DNA of 64,000 nt from Peribacillus frigoritolerans. GTDB lineage: Bacteria; Bacillota; Bacilli; Bacillales; DSM-1321. Position 1 is the stretch's first letter, and each line of letters begins with the position of its first letter. The stretch is from the NCBI RefSeq assembly GCF_001636405.1, contig NZ_KV440950.1, positions 2,379,712-2,443,711 on the forward strand. Direction: 5' to 3'. This document shows, piece by piece, positions 63,983 through 64,000 of the stretch. The notes under the pieces were generated by a model. The model saw only the letters and a list, made by a program, of their open reading frames with translations, did not search any database and was not told where the DNA came from. The position numbers and the translations under genes were made by a program.

Positions 63983-64000
63983 ATGAAAATACCAGTGGAA
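63983..64000 (+). CDS. Start of an unidentified sigma-54-controlled gene
   Basis: ATG at 63983 follows AGGAG (63970-63974) by eight bases and opens MKIPVE before the window ends. The same frame is open back to a TAA at 63872, so a longer protein starting at ATG 63965 or another codon is possible. Too little is present to name the family. Confidence 0.5.

Overview
The window reads as a chromosome segment of a spore-forming, low-GC Gram-positive of the family Bacillaceae. The evidence is the gene content and order: the left 39 kb follows the Bacillus subtilis asnS-dnaD-nth-ypoC-ponA-recU ... mrfAB-cotD-ypsA-gpsB-rnpB-ypsC ... ypvA-ypwA-xpt-pbuX-bpsAB-dynA-ypcP-ypdQ-ypeP-ypeQ region. Sporulation genes (sspM, cotD, a GerAB-type permease), a guanine riboswitch, a T-box and class B RNase P RNA agree with this. 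Repeat content suggests a Peribacillus/B. simplex-like relative, but that is an inference from memory.

Layout. 1-515: 5' part of a minus-strand fumarylacetoacetate-hydrolase-family gene with its own operator; it sits where aspB stands in B. subtilis, so a synteny break lies at about 0.5-1 kb. 1-24.3 kb: housekeeping and cell-envelope block covering translation, replication initiation, DNA repair, peptidoglycan synthesis and cell division, with spore genes and rnpB. 24.3-25.3 kb: repeats and a decayed IS1182-like transposase. 25.3-30.1 kb: guanine-riboswitch xpt-pbuX, two small or broken genes, bpsAB, and a small Fur-box transcript. 30.3-39.6 kb: dynA, a nucleotidyltransferase, a sulfurtransferase, the ypcP exonuclease and RNase H-like genes. 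39.6-46 kb: a broken HD-GYP gene, the nsrR/hmp nitric-oxide pair, T-box-controlled proBA and a probable SigB stress gene.

46.3-58.3 kb is the most distinctive part, an accessory catabolic island. A sigma-54 activator (PrpR-type sensor, PAS, AAA+ with GAFTGA, Fis-type HTH) is followed by an inverted-repeat candidate UAS and a -24/-12 promoter. Eight co-oriented genes follow: 2-hydroxyacid dehydrogenase, DUF3311-like protein, Na+:solute symporter, ThDP enzyme, Leu/Glu-dehydrogenase-like protein, amino-acid permease, aldehyde dehydrogenase and a Rieske oxygenase of the quaternary-amine (CntA/GbcA) kind. Together they look like uptake, oxidative deamination, 2-oxoacid decarboxylation and aldehyde oxidation of an unidentified amino-acid-like, possibly N-methylated, substrate.

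58.4-64 kb: a YwnF-like protein, a short MltG-like pair, three copies of a GC-rich dispersed repeat, two tandem membrane paralogues, an orphan germination permease and, at the right edge, a second strong sigma-54 promoter driving a gene that runs out of the window.
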